Part shown: positions 1 to 8,483 of the stretch, one piece after another
Layout of the letters: every line of letters begins with the position of its first letter
How positions within the stretch are numbered: the first letter of the stretch is position 1
Source: Mucilaginibacter sp. 14171R-50
GTDB lineage: Bacteria > Bacteroidota > Bacteroidia > Sphingobacteriales > Sphingobacteriaceae
Length of the DNA: 64,000 nucleotides
Direction of reading: 5' to 3'
Assembly (NCBI RefSeq): GCF_010093045.1
Contig: NZ_CP048115.1
Span: 3,410,001 to 3,474,000 of the forward strand
The notes under the pieces: generated by a model
Database searches by the model: none
The model's input: the letters and a program-made list of their open reading frames with translations, nothing else
Told to the model about the DNA's origin: nothing
Position numbers and translations under genes: made by a program

Positions 1-391
1 CCTTATTTCCTAACATCAGTACGTCCTTAGGCCAAAAGGGAATATACAGGTTATTGCTTGCCTTAAAGGTTACGGTGTAGTGTAAAACGGTTTTTTGCGC
101 ATAGGGGAAGGTGATATCAACATTAAACTCGCCAATTGTTGAGCTTAAATTCACCTGCGCGCCGTCCTCGCGTTTGGTAAGCTGCTCTACTTTTAATCCG
201 TCTGGAGAGTATGCAGTACGGAACGCCGCCCGGTCTTTATTTCTCCATTTTACAATTACCCATAAGGTGTCGTGCAGCAGGTGTACGTTAAAAGTGAATT
301 CGTTAGCCTTGCGCTGCAGAAGGGGTTTTTCAGATAGGTTTGTTAGTTGTTCGGCGGCTGTAACCGCCCAAATTGTTAATTCAGGTTTCAT
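1..391 (-). CDS. N-terminus of a probable glycoside hydrolase (cut by window edge)
   Basis: Leftward gene opening with MKPELTIWAV at 391 and staying open to base 1, so only about 130 N-terminal residues are visible. The fragment is beta-rich, has no signal peptide, and contains ASNNLYIPFWPKDVLML. A similar IPFWPRD string occurs near the N-terminus of Sip1/raffinose-synthase-like alpha-galactosidases (GH36 relatives); that resemblance is from memory and weak. The catalytic barrel would lie outside the window. An 8-bp inverted repeat (452-470) lies about 60 bases upstream of the start. The frame is convincing; the product is a guess. Confidence 0.5.
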   Translation of the reverse strand, partial: MKPELTIWAVTAAEQLTNLSEKPLLQRKANEFTFNVHLLHDTLWVIVKWRNKDRAAFRTAYSPDGLKVEQLTKREDGAQVNLSSTIGEFNVDITFPYAQKTVLHYTVTFKASNNLYIPFWPKDVLMLGNK

Positions 392-1026
392 ATTGTGGTT
401 GTGTAATATTATACTAAATGCCAGTAAAAGGTGCCGGCTGTATCATCAACAATTGTAAGTGTCTTACAATGCCGGCGGATAATAGTGAGTGGGAAATGTA
501 TAGCGAACGAGCGTTCGGAATACTTCTATAAAAAAAAGATGTGGTGGGTTGCCTGTTTTTACAGGTGCAATTTGTTTTAAATGGATGTCGTATTTATTCA
601 TAGCTGTATAATCACAGTTTAACTTGATAAATCAATATTCTATCCGGCAAGTACTTAAATGGTATCTGAAAGGTATGTATACAACCAGCGTGTGTATTAA
701 AAGGTTTTAACCTGTAATTCATTTTTTTAATAGTAATGCGCGTTATGAAAGAAACGTTCCGGCCGCGTGCCCCTCGCATTAAGATCATTAGATTATAATT
801 TGTAGTTAATCTTTTTTCTTTTGATAAAACTTTCGGGCCCGGATATGGTTATTTGGTTAGAGGTTGTTTTTAATCTGCATACTGCTGCCTTACCGAAATA
901 TTTTCGCTATGTACTATCCGATCGGTTAAAAGACAACTGAAATTACGCACGTACTATATCAACTATAATTTTTAACACACGCTGTAACGCTGCTTAGCGG
1001 GCGTAACAGCAATAATTACTTATATT
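392..1026. other. Divergent intergenic region (635 bases) with several inverted repeats
   Basis: No convincing gene. It separates the leftward gene starting at 391 from the rightward SPW gene at 1027, so it should hold both promoters. Visible structures: ATTGTAAG-TGT-CTTACAAT at 452-470 (perfect 8-bp arms); CGAACG-AG-CGTTCG at 504-517; a small hairpin CCTGT-TTTT-ACAGG at 552-565; and an imperfect hairpin GCTGTAACGC/GCGTAACAGC at 981-1010 (one mismatch), ending 16 bases before the SPW start. No clear Bacteroidota -33/-7 promoter pair (TTTG and TAnnTTTG) was found. Confidence 0.45.
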
Positions 1027-1416
1027 ATGAAGCCTATAATTTCTCTGAAAGCGCATGGCATACTAGATTATGTTGGCGGCTTGCTTATTACCTTCTCTCC
1101 CTGGATTTTCGGATTTGCCAAGTTGGGCGGCGCGCCGCTGTACCTGCCTTTGTGTATGGGCTCCATGCAACTGGTGATGGCCATATTCAGCACCCATCCA
1201 TACGGGATCTTCAAAGCATTCCCGATGCAGCTGCACCTTGTTATAGATATGATAGTAGGTATTATATTAATTGCTGCCCCGTGGATCTACGGCTTTTACC
1301 ATTTCGTATTCCTGCCTCATCTGCTGCTTGGTTTGGTGTCGTTTTTTGCGGGATTATTAACGCAACACTCTCCGCTTTATCGATTGGAATTATTTGACGA
1401 AAGAGGATACAGATAA
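1027..1416 (+). CDS. SPW repeat membrane protein
   Basis: A 129-residue integral membrane protein with about four hydrophobic segments. Two copies of the family signature are visible: FSPWIFGF near residues 23-30 and APWIYGF near residues 84-90, each at the end of a transmembrane helix, as in the SPW (PF03779) family. The function of SPW proteins is not established. The start is the ATG at 1027; the next gene, a small lipoprotein, begins 17 bases after the stop and is probably co-transcribed. Confidence 0.85.
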   Translation: MKPIISLKAHGILDYVGGLLITFSPWIFGFAKLGGAPLYLPLCMGSMQLVMAIFSTHPYGIFKAFPMQLHLVIDMIVGIILIAAPWIYGFYHFVFLPHLLLGLVSFFAGLLTQHSPLYRLELFDERGYR

Positions 1417-1433
1417 ATAACAAACAAAAAACT

Positions 1434-1685
1434 ATGAAAAAGCAACTTTTAGCGGCAGCCATTTGCGCATGCCTTGCATTTGCCGCGTGCAGCGGCAGCA
1501 GTAAACAGGGCACAACCGATAGCAGCGCTGTTAGCCAGGATTCGACTGGTAGCGGGGGAGCCGCTACCGGAGCTGACTCTTCGGGAACAATACCGCCCAA
1601 TGCATCGGCTTCCTCTGCCGGCACAGCAGCCGGCGATACAGCGCGGGCAAAACAAGATACGGCTAACACTACGCCACAACGTTAA
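1434..1685 (+). CDS. Small Ser/Thr/Ala-rich lipoprotein, function unknown
   Basis: An 83-residue protein with a short basic N-terminus, a hydrophobic core and a lipobox ending in Cys19 (LAFAAC), so it is predicted to be lipidated. The mature part is low-complexity, rich in Ser, Gly, Ala and Thr, with no recognisable domain. Other open frames over the same bases are antisense or shifted and lack a matching start context. The neighbouring SPW gene is 17 bases upstream. I recognise no family; it may be a spacer-like surface lipoprotein. Confidence 0.6.
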   Translation: MKKQLLAAAICACLAFAACSGSSKQGTTDSSAVSQDSTGSGGAATGADSSGTIPPNASASSAGTAAGDTARAKQDTANTTPQR

Positions 1686-1732
1686 TATACTTTAACAGCA
1701 CAGCAACGGCCGGTTTATATTACGAATAGGCT

Positions 1733-1807
1733 ACGGTATACCGTGCTTTCAAGAAATAATACACTGTACGACTGCAATATACACAACAAGGGCCGGCTAA
1801 CAACCGG
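1733..1807. other. 12-bp palindrome and GC-rich hairpin downstream of the lipoprotein gene
   Basis: ACGGTATACCGT (1733-1744) is a perfect 12-bp palindrome. A second element, GGCCGG-loop-CCGGCC (about 1791-1808), is followed by a modestly T-rich stretch and could be a weak terminator for the 1027-1685 pair. The following gene starts at 1936. Confidence 0.3.
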
Positions 1808-1935
1808 CCGATTTACTTCTAATAGCTTCTTTCATGAACGATTGGTGGATAACCGATATCAATTTGTTTAACCGGTACGAAATATTTTTTTATCTTTAGG
1901 CAACCCTATGATAACTGCCAATTGCTAAATCATAT

Positions 1936-3411
1936 ATGCTTCTCAAACGTGCTTTATTAATTATTTTTTGTTGCTGTTATTTGATCAGCCATGTATGCGC
2001 AACACCTAAGCAAGACAGTCTTTTACATATTCTGCAAATTACGGATCCGGACCTGAAGGAAAAAAAACTGGTGCTCAATATCCGCTACTACTTCAATGAC
2101 GTACCGGTAAAAAAACTGGAGACCACCAAATCGGAGCTGCTAAATATACTGCAAACGCACCACGTTCAAAATCAGGAAGCGTTAGAATACTTTGTTGAAA
2201 CCATGTATCAGATGGGGATTAAACGTTATAAGGAGGCCGAAAAGACATTAACCAAAGCTACTGAACTGGCTCATAAAAATAAGGCGCATTACCTGCTGTA
2301 TGCCTGCTTTACGCATATGGCTTTCTTGCAAACAATTAAAGGTAACACCATCGAGGCTATATCTAATTTTAGGTTGGCCAGGAAGGAGGCCTTAACCCTT
2401 AACGATGCCTATATACAGGCGATGGTTGATATCAACATCTCCGATATTTATTACAAAAACAACCTGTACAGCCAGTCGTTGCTTTACCTGCAGGAGGCCC
2501 AGGGAATTGTAGATCAGAAAAAATTTGCAGATAACATTCTGCAAGTGATGATCTGGTCTAACAAGGCAGAAAATTATTTTTGCCTGGGTAAGGCAGACTC
2601 CGTAGCGCTGTACAGTAAATTATTAAACAATGCCCCAAATACATCGGGCCGGCTGTATACTATTCATAAAAGAATGGCCTACTACCTTGCTTTACTTCAA
2701 CAAAATTATCAGCAGGCTGTCGCCCTGATCCGTGCAGCAAAGGATGACCCTAAATTTGTATTTGAAGCTTATGACGAATTAAACCTTGCAGACGCTTACT
2801 TCAAAGCCGGGAAATTAGATTCGGCTCGAAATGTTGCATTGCAGGTATTGGCCGGCAGGGAATATCAAAACCACCCCGAGATACAGGTGCGATTATATGA
2901 AATATTGGGTGGCGTAGCCTTAAACAGGAGCGATAAAGATGAAGCGGTTTTACAATATCAGCTGGCACTGGGGCAGGCAAAAAAACAAATTGAACGTTTA
3001 ACCCAGGTAGGTATCATTTCTTCGCAGATCAAGGTAGATGAAATAGAGGGTGCCTACATACGCAAAGAAGAAAGTTTTAAAAGAACGCGCCTGTGGTTAG
3101 TGTTTACCGCCATAAGCGCAATACTTATTATTGGTATCGGTACGATGTTATATCGAAACATCAGGCAAAAAAGACATTACGAACAGTTGTTCTTTAAATT
3201 TAAAAAGGATGAGCTCGCGTTTATCAATTCGCACGAGGTACGCAGGCACCTTTCTAATATTTTAGGGATAGTTACGGTTATCGAAAACAGCGATAATAAG
3301 GAAGATGCCTTCCATGAATCACGAAACCACCTGGTAAATGCCGCGGTGCAGCTCGACGATGCTATCAAGAATATATCAGCAAAATTAGACGAGCCATCTG
3401 CCGGGAATTAA
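1936..3411 (+). CDS. TPR membrane protein with a kinase dimerisation box but no ATPase domain
   Basis: A 491-residue protein. It has a signal peptide or anchor (residues 1-22), a helical TPR-type region over about residues 40-350, one transmembrane helix at about 386-408, then a short cytoplasmic tail. The tail contains INSHEVRRHLSNILG, which matches the H-box of histidine kinases of this group (SHExR..L), with the candidate phospho-acceptor His433. The protein stops about 58 residues later, with no N-, G1- or G2-box. It therefore looks like a sensor with half of a kinase core. It could accept phosphate from a partner kinase, act as a dimerising decoy, or have lost its catalytic domain. No kinase or regulator gene is adjacent. 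Confidence 0.7.
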   Translation: MLLKRALLIIFCCCYLISHVCATPKQDSLLHILQITDPDLKEKKLVLNIRYYFNDVPVKKLETTKSELLNILQTHHVQNQEALEYFVETMYQMGIKRYKEAEKTLTKATELAHKNKAHYLLYACFTHMAFLQTIKGNTIEAISNFRLARKEALTLNDAYIQAMVDINISDIYYKNNLYSQSLLYLQEAQGIVDQKKFADNILQVMIWSNKAENYFCLGKADSVALYSKLLNNAPNTSGRLYTIHKRMAYYLALLQQNYQQAVALIRAAKDDPKFVFEAYDELNLADAYFKAGKLDSARNVALQVLAGREYQNHPEIQVRLYEILGGVALNRSDKDEAVLQYQLALGQAKKQIERLTQVGIISSQIKVDEIEGAYIRKEESFKRTRLWLVFTAISAILIIGIGTMLYRNIRQKRHYEQLFFKFKKDELAFINSHEVRRHLSNILGIVTVIENSDNKEDAFHESRNHLVNAAVQLDDAIKNISAKLDEPSAGN

Positions 3412-3596
3412 TGCGGTGTTAAACCTCAGCCGCCCCGGCTTAGCCTTGCGGCCCATGCAGTAGGCACGTTATCCTGAGTTTATTAAAGCTGCTCAAAAGT
3501 AAGCGTATTAATTTAGCGTGCAGTTTGGCGCGATCACACCTCTAAATTGTCGTTTTTATCACCGCCTTTTTTGTTCCTTAACACGCACATTTGTGT

Positions 3597-4109
3597 ATGA
3601 ATATTAAACAAGCAAATATCGAAACAGCACAAACCTTTGACGAACTGCTGGCCGGGCTATCATCTATAACCGATGAGCAGGCGAACACTGTACCGTTTGC
3701 AGGAAGCTGGACAGCGGCGCAGGTTGCGCAGCATGTGATTTTATCGGCAGGCAGCTTTGTGGAATTACTGAACGGACCAGTGACTGACACTAACCGCGAC
3801 CCGGAAGCAGGGGTGGAACAACTTAAATCGATTTTCCTTGATTTTGATACAAAGCTTAAATCTCCGGACTTTATCATACCGGAGGATAAGATTTATCAAA
3901 AACAACAATTAATTGAAAAGCTGCAATTAATCAAAACAAACCTGCTGCAAGCCATTGATACGCTTGACATGACCAAAACATGTAAAGCATTTGAGATGCC
4001 GGTGATGGGCTATATTACCCGTGCAGAAGCTATAACCTTTACAATAGTACATACAAAACGGCATGTGCATCAAATAAAACGTATCGCCGCCGCGTTAGCG
4101 GGACACTAA
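3597..4109 (+). CDS. DinB-family four-helix protein
   Basis: A 170-residue protein of the DinB/YfiT-like superfamily: four-helix bundles that usually bind a metal through three histidines and often act as thiol-dependent transferases or stress proteins. It is unrelated to DNA polymerase IV. Candidate ligands are the His in WTAAQVAQHV and the C-terminal HTKRHVHQIKR. The ATG at 3597 is preferred over an in-frame TTG two codons upstream. It ends one base before the convergent gene at 4111, with no terminator between them. Confidence 0.75.
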   Translation: MNIKQANIETAQTFDELLAGLSSITDEQANTVPFAGSWTAAQVAQHVILSAGSFVELLNGPVTDTNRDPEAGVEQLKSIFLDFDTKLKSPDFIIPEDKIYQKQQLIEKLQLIKTNLLQAIDTLDMTKTCKAFEMPVMGYITRAEAITFTIVHTKRHVHQIKRIAAALAGH

Positions 4110-4110
4110 T

Positions 4111-4347
4111 TTACACCGCTATTTTTACTTCTTCCAGGTAGGGCAATACAAAAAGGGTATGTTCAAAGGCACGGAATTTAACAATCAGGTGCGAGCGATC
4201 GTCGAAGAAAACTTCTATATAAAAATTGTCGAGGTTATAAAGCTTAACATAAAAGTGGTCAGTAAGCCGGTCAGCCAAAAAGGTGCCTGTCAAAACAGCT
4301 TCTGTTTTTTTGTGGTACCCTAGTTTGTTAAATTCGTCCGAGCTCAT
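4111..4347 (-). CDS. Small conserved-type protein of unknown function
   Basis: A 78-residue, mostly beta-strand soluble protein (YVKLYNLDNFYIEVFFDD is its most distinctive segment) without signal peptide or membrane helix. I do not recognise a named family. It is the last of three small leftward genes (4842 to 4111) and follows the KTSC gene after 79 bases, so it may be in the same transcript or have its own promoter. It is supported by the ATG start and by filling the space exactly up to the convergent DinB gene. Confidence 0.6.
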   Translation of the reverse strand: MSSDEFNKLGYHKKTEAVLTGTFLADRLTDHFYVKLYNLDNFYIEVFFDDRSHLIVKFRAFEHTLFVLPYLEEVKIAV

Positions 4348-4426
4348 TACCAGTAACTTGCAAATTGCGTGCCCAAAAAATCGGGTGTTAATAAATAACT
4401 GTCACTACCATAAGGTATAAGGTTAT

Positions 4427-4657
4427 TCAGGTGGCGGGGGAGGTATCAATGGGCACAGGGCTGGCAATTTTTTCAAATAAATATTTGTCCTTCACAAAAA
4501 AGCGCAGGTACCGGCCCTTTACCCGCGACGCCTTTAGGTCTTTATAAACAGTTTCGGGCACAGAATGATAAACATACGTATGCCCTGAAACGTAAACAAT
4601 GGTAAGCTTTTTAGTTTCTGCATCGTAACCAATATGGGCAATAACCGTTGAGGGCAT
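4427..4657 (-). CDS. KTSC domain protein
   Basis: A 76-residue protein that is essentially a single KTSC domain, named after the C-terminal region of some lysyl-tRNA synthetases. The pattern is clear: an opening S-x-VIAHIGYD, a strand pair L-T-I-V-Y-V-S-G-H-T-Y-V-Y, VPETVYKDL, and a closing GRYLRFFVKDKY. Its molecular role is unknown; nucleic acid binding has been suggested for the family. It starts 2 bases after the stop of the upstream 60-residue gene, so the two are translationally close and certainly co-transcribed. Confidence 0.8.
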   Translation of the reverse strand: MPSTVIAHIGYDAETKKLTIVYVSGHTYVYHSVPETVYKDLKASRVKGRYLRFFVKDKYLFEKIASPVPIDTSPAT

Positions 4658-4659
4658 TA

Positions 4660-4842
4660 TTATTTTTTTGCTTCTTCTTCCTTTTTGAAATGTGCGCGTG
4701 CCTGCTTCAGGCCGGTGGCAATAGCTTCACCTTCGTTACCGGTTGTTTTTAATACCTCGTTAGCTATCTCTGTAGCTTTATCCCTAATCTTTTTTGGCTG
4801 ATTTTTGTAAGATGGCGGATAATCTCCGTTATACCAGGGCAT
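4660..4842 (-). CDS. 60-residue MPWYNGDYPPSY-type protein
   Basis: The chosen start at 4842 is preceded by AAAGGAGGAATT, one of the few strong Shine-Dalgarno sequences in the window, which overrules a longer reading starting at 4932. The protein (MPWYNGDYPPSYKNQP, then a charged helix with DKATEIANEVL and EGEAIATGLKQAR) belongs to a family of short proteins I recall from Bacteroidota, with a loose resemblance to ChaB-like proteins. Function is unknown. It heads the operon with the KTSC gene. The strong ribosome site suggests high expression, perhaps as a stress protein; that is inference. Confidence 0.7.
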   Translation of the reverse strand: MPWYNGDYPPSYKNQPKKIRDKATEIANEVLKTTGNEGEAIATGLKQARAHFKKEEEAKK

Positions 4843-4979
4843 AATTCCTCCTTTTTTTAGGTATAACAAACCAATGAGGTTTTTGATTGCAAAACGGATG
4901 TTCAAACGCCATATTTGCAGCATCTTATTCAAAGTATTATATTTAACGGCACTCCTTTAAGGAATATGCCGGCCGCCTT

Positions 4980-7328
4980 ATGAAACTTAAGTTAAACAGT
5001 AACCTGCAGATAGGCTTTGGATCAGCCCTGTTGATCCTGATCCTTGTTGGTATTATCTCGTATGCCACCCTTCAGAAGTTGTTGATGAGTAACCACGCGG
5101 TGGCACACAGTAACTTAGTCATAGAAAAGCTGGAGCGTACCCTATCGGTAATGAAAGATGCCGAAACCGGGCAGCGGGGCTACTTGCTAAGCGGCGATCG
5201 CCGTTTTTTGGAACCTTACAATGGCGCTTACCGGCACGCACTCGGCCTTATTGGCGAAGCGAAAGTGCTTACGACAGACAATGTTGGCCAGCAGATAAAT
5301 ATGGCTTCGCTTAAGGCGATATTAGAACACCGCCTTGGCATCCTACGGGCACTCATCGAAAAAAAGCAACGTAACGAAACTATAACACCGGCCGATCTAA
5401 GCAGTGGAAAAATGGCCATGGATGCCTTACGTGCTGCAATTAATAAGGCCGAAACGGCCGAACGGCAATTGCTGTCTGAACGCACGGCGAGCCTTAACCG
5501 GTATGTTGCCCTTACGCCTTTTGCTATCTTGTTTGCCATTGGTTTAGCAATAATTATCTCACTTTTCTTTTATTACACCGTAATGCGTGATATAAAAGAA
5601 AAGGAGCGTTTGCAAAAAGAGCTATACGATAAAGAGCGCGAAACCGCGGCCTTTAATGAAGAATTAACCGCTGCCAACGAAGAGATAGCCGCAACTAACG
5701 AAGAGTTAATGACGATAAATGAGGAGCTGGCCGAAGCACAGCAGAACCTGGCTGAACTTAACCGGTCGCTTGAGGATAAAGTTGAGCAGCGTACCAAGGC
5801 GTTGATGGATAGCGAAGAAGAAACGCAGGCGCTTAATGAAGAATTAACCGCTATTAATGAGGAACTCGCGGCAGCTAACGAAGAAATGTTGGCCACAAAT
5901 GAAGAGTTGGCCATGAGCCGCCAGGAACTTCAAAAAAGCGAGGCGCTATTTAAATCCATCGCCGTGAATATCCCGAAGTCGCTTATTATTTTGGTTGACA
6001 CCGACCAGCGTTTTGTAGCCGTGGAGGGGGACCTGATGCACCAATTGGGTTATGATAACCCTGACTATATAGGCCGGCGTGCAAATGAAGTGATACCGGT
6101 TGACCGTTACAACGATGTTAAGCCGTTATTTGAACGCGCCCTTGCCGGAGAACATATTACTGAAGAGCGTAAAGGCGCGGATGGTACCGATCTGAGAGTT
6201 GACTTTGTACCACTTAGGGACGATAAGCAGGCAATTTATGCGTTACTTATTATAGCGCTGGATATTTCTGATATTAAACAAGCAGAAGAGCGCAGCGCTA
6301 AACTCGCAGCTATAGTAGAATCTTCAGATGACGCTATTATAAGCAAAACGCTTGATGGCGTTATCACCAGTTGGAATCGTTCTGCTGAGCGGTTATTTGG
6401 ATACGCTGAGTCGGAAGCTATAGGGCAGCATATCTTGAAACTGGTGCCCGCGGACAGGCATGAAGAGGAGCCGCGTATTATCGAGCGTTTAAAGAAGGGG
6501 GAGCGGATTGAGCATTTTGAAACCCTGCGCGTAACAAAAGATGGTAAATTGATTGACGTTTCTTTAACTATTTCACCGGTAAAAGATACAAAAGGTAATA
6601 TCATTGGAGCCTCTAAGATAGCCCGGGACATTTCTGAAAGGAAGCGCGATGAAACCCGTAAGAACGACTTTATCGGAATGGTAAGTCATGAACTGAAAAC
6701 ACCGCTAACTTCACTTACAGCGCTGATACAGGCGGCCAACGTTAAACTTCGGAAAAGTGACGATCCGTTTTTAGCCAACGCCATGGACAAGGCAACCATG
6801 CAAACACGTAAAATGGCCACCATTATCAATGGCTTTTTAAACATTTCCAGATTAGAATCGAGCCAGATACACATAAATCCTGAGCGATTTGACCTGGAAG
6901 AACTACTTGAAAGTGCAGTGCATGAAGCTGCACTTTCTGCAACCAGCCACAAGATAATATTTGACCCGTCTACGCCTGTGATAGTTGAAGCCGACCCGGA
7001 TAAAATAGGATCGGTAATTTCCAACCTGTTAAACAACGCTGTTAAGTACTCCCCGAAGGGGACCCATATAACTATAAATTGTGTGGCAACTGCAGGTGGC
7101 GCCCAGGTGAGCGTAACGGACGAGGGTATAGGAATAAGGGATACGGATAAGGAAAAGTTGTTTGAGCGTTTTTACCGGGTAGAGGGCGAGCATACCAGGC
7201 ATATTTCGGGTTTCGGCATCGGTTTGTACCTAAGTGCCGAAATCATACAAAGGCATGGCGGCAAAATATGGGTAGAGAGTGAGTTTGGCGTAGGCTCTAC
7301 CTTTTATTTTACGTTGCCGATTAAATAG
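4980..7328 (+). CDS. CHASE3-PAS-PAS sensor histidine kinase
   Basis: A 782-residue membrane kinase. TM1 is at about residues 9-31; a periplasmic CHASE3 domain carries the hallmark TGQRGYLLSGD (about 62-72); TM2 is at 174-198. A long coiled coil follows (about 215-325), made of repeated NEELTA/NEEL heptads, with a 20-base DNA repeat at 5653 and 5833 exactly 60 codons apart. Two PAS domains follow (about 325-430 and 440-555), then HisKA with SHELKTPLTSL (phospho-acceptor His570) and an HATPase domain with NLLNNAVKYSP, DEGIGI and GFGIGLYLS. No receiver domain or adjacent response regulator is present, so it is an orphan kinase with unknown signal and partner. Confidence 0.93.
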   Translation: MKLKLNSNLQIGFGSALLILILVGIISYATLQKLLMSNHAVAHSNLVIEKLERTLSVMKDAETGQRGYLLSGDRRFLEPYNGAYRHALGLIGEAKVLTTDNVGQQINMASLKAILEHRLGILRALIEKKQRNETITPADLSSGKMAMDALRAAINKAETAERQLLSERTASLNRYVALTPFAILFAIGLAIIISLFFYYTVMRDIKEKERLQKELYDKERETAAFNEELTAANEEIAATNEELMTINEELAEAQQNLAELNRSLEDKVEQRTKALMDSEEETQALNEELTAINEELAAANEEMLATNEELAMSRQELQKSEALFKSIAVNIPKSLIILVDTDQRFVAVEGDLMHQLGYDNPDYIGRRANEVIPVDRYNDVKPLFERALAGEHITEERKGADGTDLRVDFVPLRDDKQAIYALLIIALDISDIKQAEERSAKLAAIVESSDDAIISKTLDGVITSWNRSAERLFGYAESEAIGQHILKLVPADRHEEEPRIIERLKKGERIEHFETLRVTKDGKLIDVSLTISPVKDTKGNIIGASKIARDISERKRDETRKNDFIGMVSHELKTPLTSLTALIQAANVKLRKSDDPFLANAMDKATMQTRKMATIINGFLNISRLESSQIHINPERFDLEELLESAVHEAALSATSHKIIFDPSTPVIVEADPDKIGSVISNLLNNAVKYSPKGTHITINCVATAGGAQVSVTDEGIGIRDTDKEKLFERFYRVEGEHTRHISGFGIGLYLSAEIIQRHGGKIWVESEFGVGSTFYFTLPIK

Positions 7329-7419
7329 ATTTATACGCCCAATCTCTTATTGCAGGCATAATTTTTTTAAACCTTGTTTATCGCCGGTTGTTTATCTATA
7401 TACGATATAAACCAATAAT

Positions 7420-7899
7420 ATGGCCGAAAACAAGATCACACAATGTGCCAGCCTGATGGCGGCCCAACACTTAACAATTGCTTTCGCCGAAAGCGCTACC
7501 GCAGGGTGGCTTTGCTCTGAATTTGCGCTTACGCCTCATTCCGGCGCGGTACTTAAAGGTGGTATAACCTGTTACGATGCTTCGTTGAAGGTAGATTTAT
7601 TAAAAGTACCGCAACATCTTATTGATACCTACACACCGGAGTCGATGGAGGTTACCCGCGAGATGGCTTATTGCCTGGCGCGGCTTATCCCTTCAGATAT
7701 ACAGGTTACTGTAACAGGCCTAACCAGCCCCGGCGGCAGCGAAACCCCTGAAAAGCCTGTAGGTACCATGTTTGTTTTTGCCCTTATAAAAGGGCAGCCG
7801 GCAAGTTTCCGTAAAGTTTTTAAAGGAAGTTGCGAAGAAGTTATTCACCAAACCGTTGCAGCAACGGCCGAATTATTGATCAATGAATTACAGAAGTAA
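7420..7899 (+). CDS. CinA C-terminal family amidohydrolase (PncC-like)
   Basis: A 159-residue stand-alone CinA_C domain. This family includes nicotinamide-nucleotide amidohydrolase, which deamidates NMN to nicotinate mononucleotide in pyridine nucleotide recycling. Visible signatures are FAESATAGWLCSEF near the N-terminus (a Ser in the ES-x-T-x-G motif) and VTGLTSPGGSETPEKPVGTMF in the centre. Length matches single-domain PncC proteins. It is separated from the next gene by 5 bases, suggesting an operon with the YetF-like protein, although the two have no obvious shared pathway. Confidence 0.85.
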   Translation: MAENKITQCASLMAAQHLTIAFAESATAGWLCSEFALTPHSGAVLKGGITCYDASLKVDLLKVPQHLIDTYTPESMEVTREMAYCLARLIPSDIQVTVTGLTSPGGSETPEKPVGTMFVFALIKGQPASFRKVFKGSCEEVIHQTVAATAELLINELQK

Positions 7900-7904
7900 A
7901 ACCT

Positions 7905-8396
7905 ATGGAGATCCTTATTAAAATTTTTGGCGAGGGGAAAGACCTCAATGTCATTCAAATGAGCAGCCGGGGTGTTGTAGTGTTCTTTATAGCCCTGCTA
8001 CTCATCCGTGTATCCGGCAGGCGCTCTTTCGGCGTTAAAAACCCGCTTGATAATATTATCACCATTTCATTAGGTGCGGTATTGAGCCGCGCAATAGTCG
8101 GCGTTTCTCCTTTTATACCGGTGGTGGTGTGCTGCTTTGTAATTGTGCTGCTTCACCGCCTTTTCGGATGGCTTGTAGCCACAAACAACCGTTTTGTAAG
8201 GGTTATGGAAGGGGATAAGATATTGTTGTTTGATAAGGATAGATTTCTGCGAGATCAAATGAAGCGCGCACTGGTTTGTGAAGAGGACCTTATGCAGGGA
8301 GTACGTAAATCGGCGCTTACCGAAGATATGGATAAGATAGATAAAGTGTACATGGAACGCAACGGCGATATTAGCGCCATAAAAAAACAAGGTTAG
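7905..8396 (+). CDS. DUF421/YetF-like membrane protein
   Basis: A 163-residue protein with about three N-terminal transmembrane helices followed by a small cytoplasmic domain, the usual layout of the DUF421 (YetF/YcaP) family. Typical family features are LLIRVSGRRSFGVKNPLDNIITISLGA in the membrane part and the strand-rich tail starting at RVMEGDKILLF. Function is unknown. It lies 5 bases downstream of the CinA-type gene and is followed by a strong bidirectional terminator. Confidence 0.85.
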   Translation: MEILIKIFGEGKDLNVIQMSSRGVVVFFIALLLIRVSGRRSFGVKNPLDNIITISLGAVLSRAIVGVSPFIPVVVCCFVIVLLHRLFGWLVATNNRFVRVMEGDKILLFDKDRFLRDQMKRALVCEEDLMQGVRKSALTEDMDKIDKVYMERNGDISAIKKQG

Positions 8397-8436
8397 CCAG
8401 GATTTGCCCTGTTATTTGGGTTACGTTAACCACAAA

Positions 8437-8465
8437 AAAAGGCCCTGTAACTTACAGGGCCTTTT
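8437..8465. terminator. Bidirectional intrinsic terminator
   Basis: AAAAGGCCCTGTAA pairs perfectly with TTACAGGGCCTTTT around a single central base, flanked by A-rich and T-rich tracts. It sits between the convergent YetF-like gene (ending 8396) and DUF892 gene (ending 8484) and can serve both strands. Confidence 0.85.
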
Positions 8466-8483
8466 GATAAGCAGTTAATACAA

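Noticed and set aside
1262..1669. 135-codon minus-strand frame over the SPW and lipoprotein genes
   Set aside because: Antisense to two plus-strand genes with good starts, a family signature and a lipobox; no domain of its own.
3597..4109. Reading the DinB protein as DNA polymerase IV
   Set aside because: It is 170 residues with four-helix DinB-superfamily features and no polymerase motifs; the shared name is historical.
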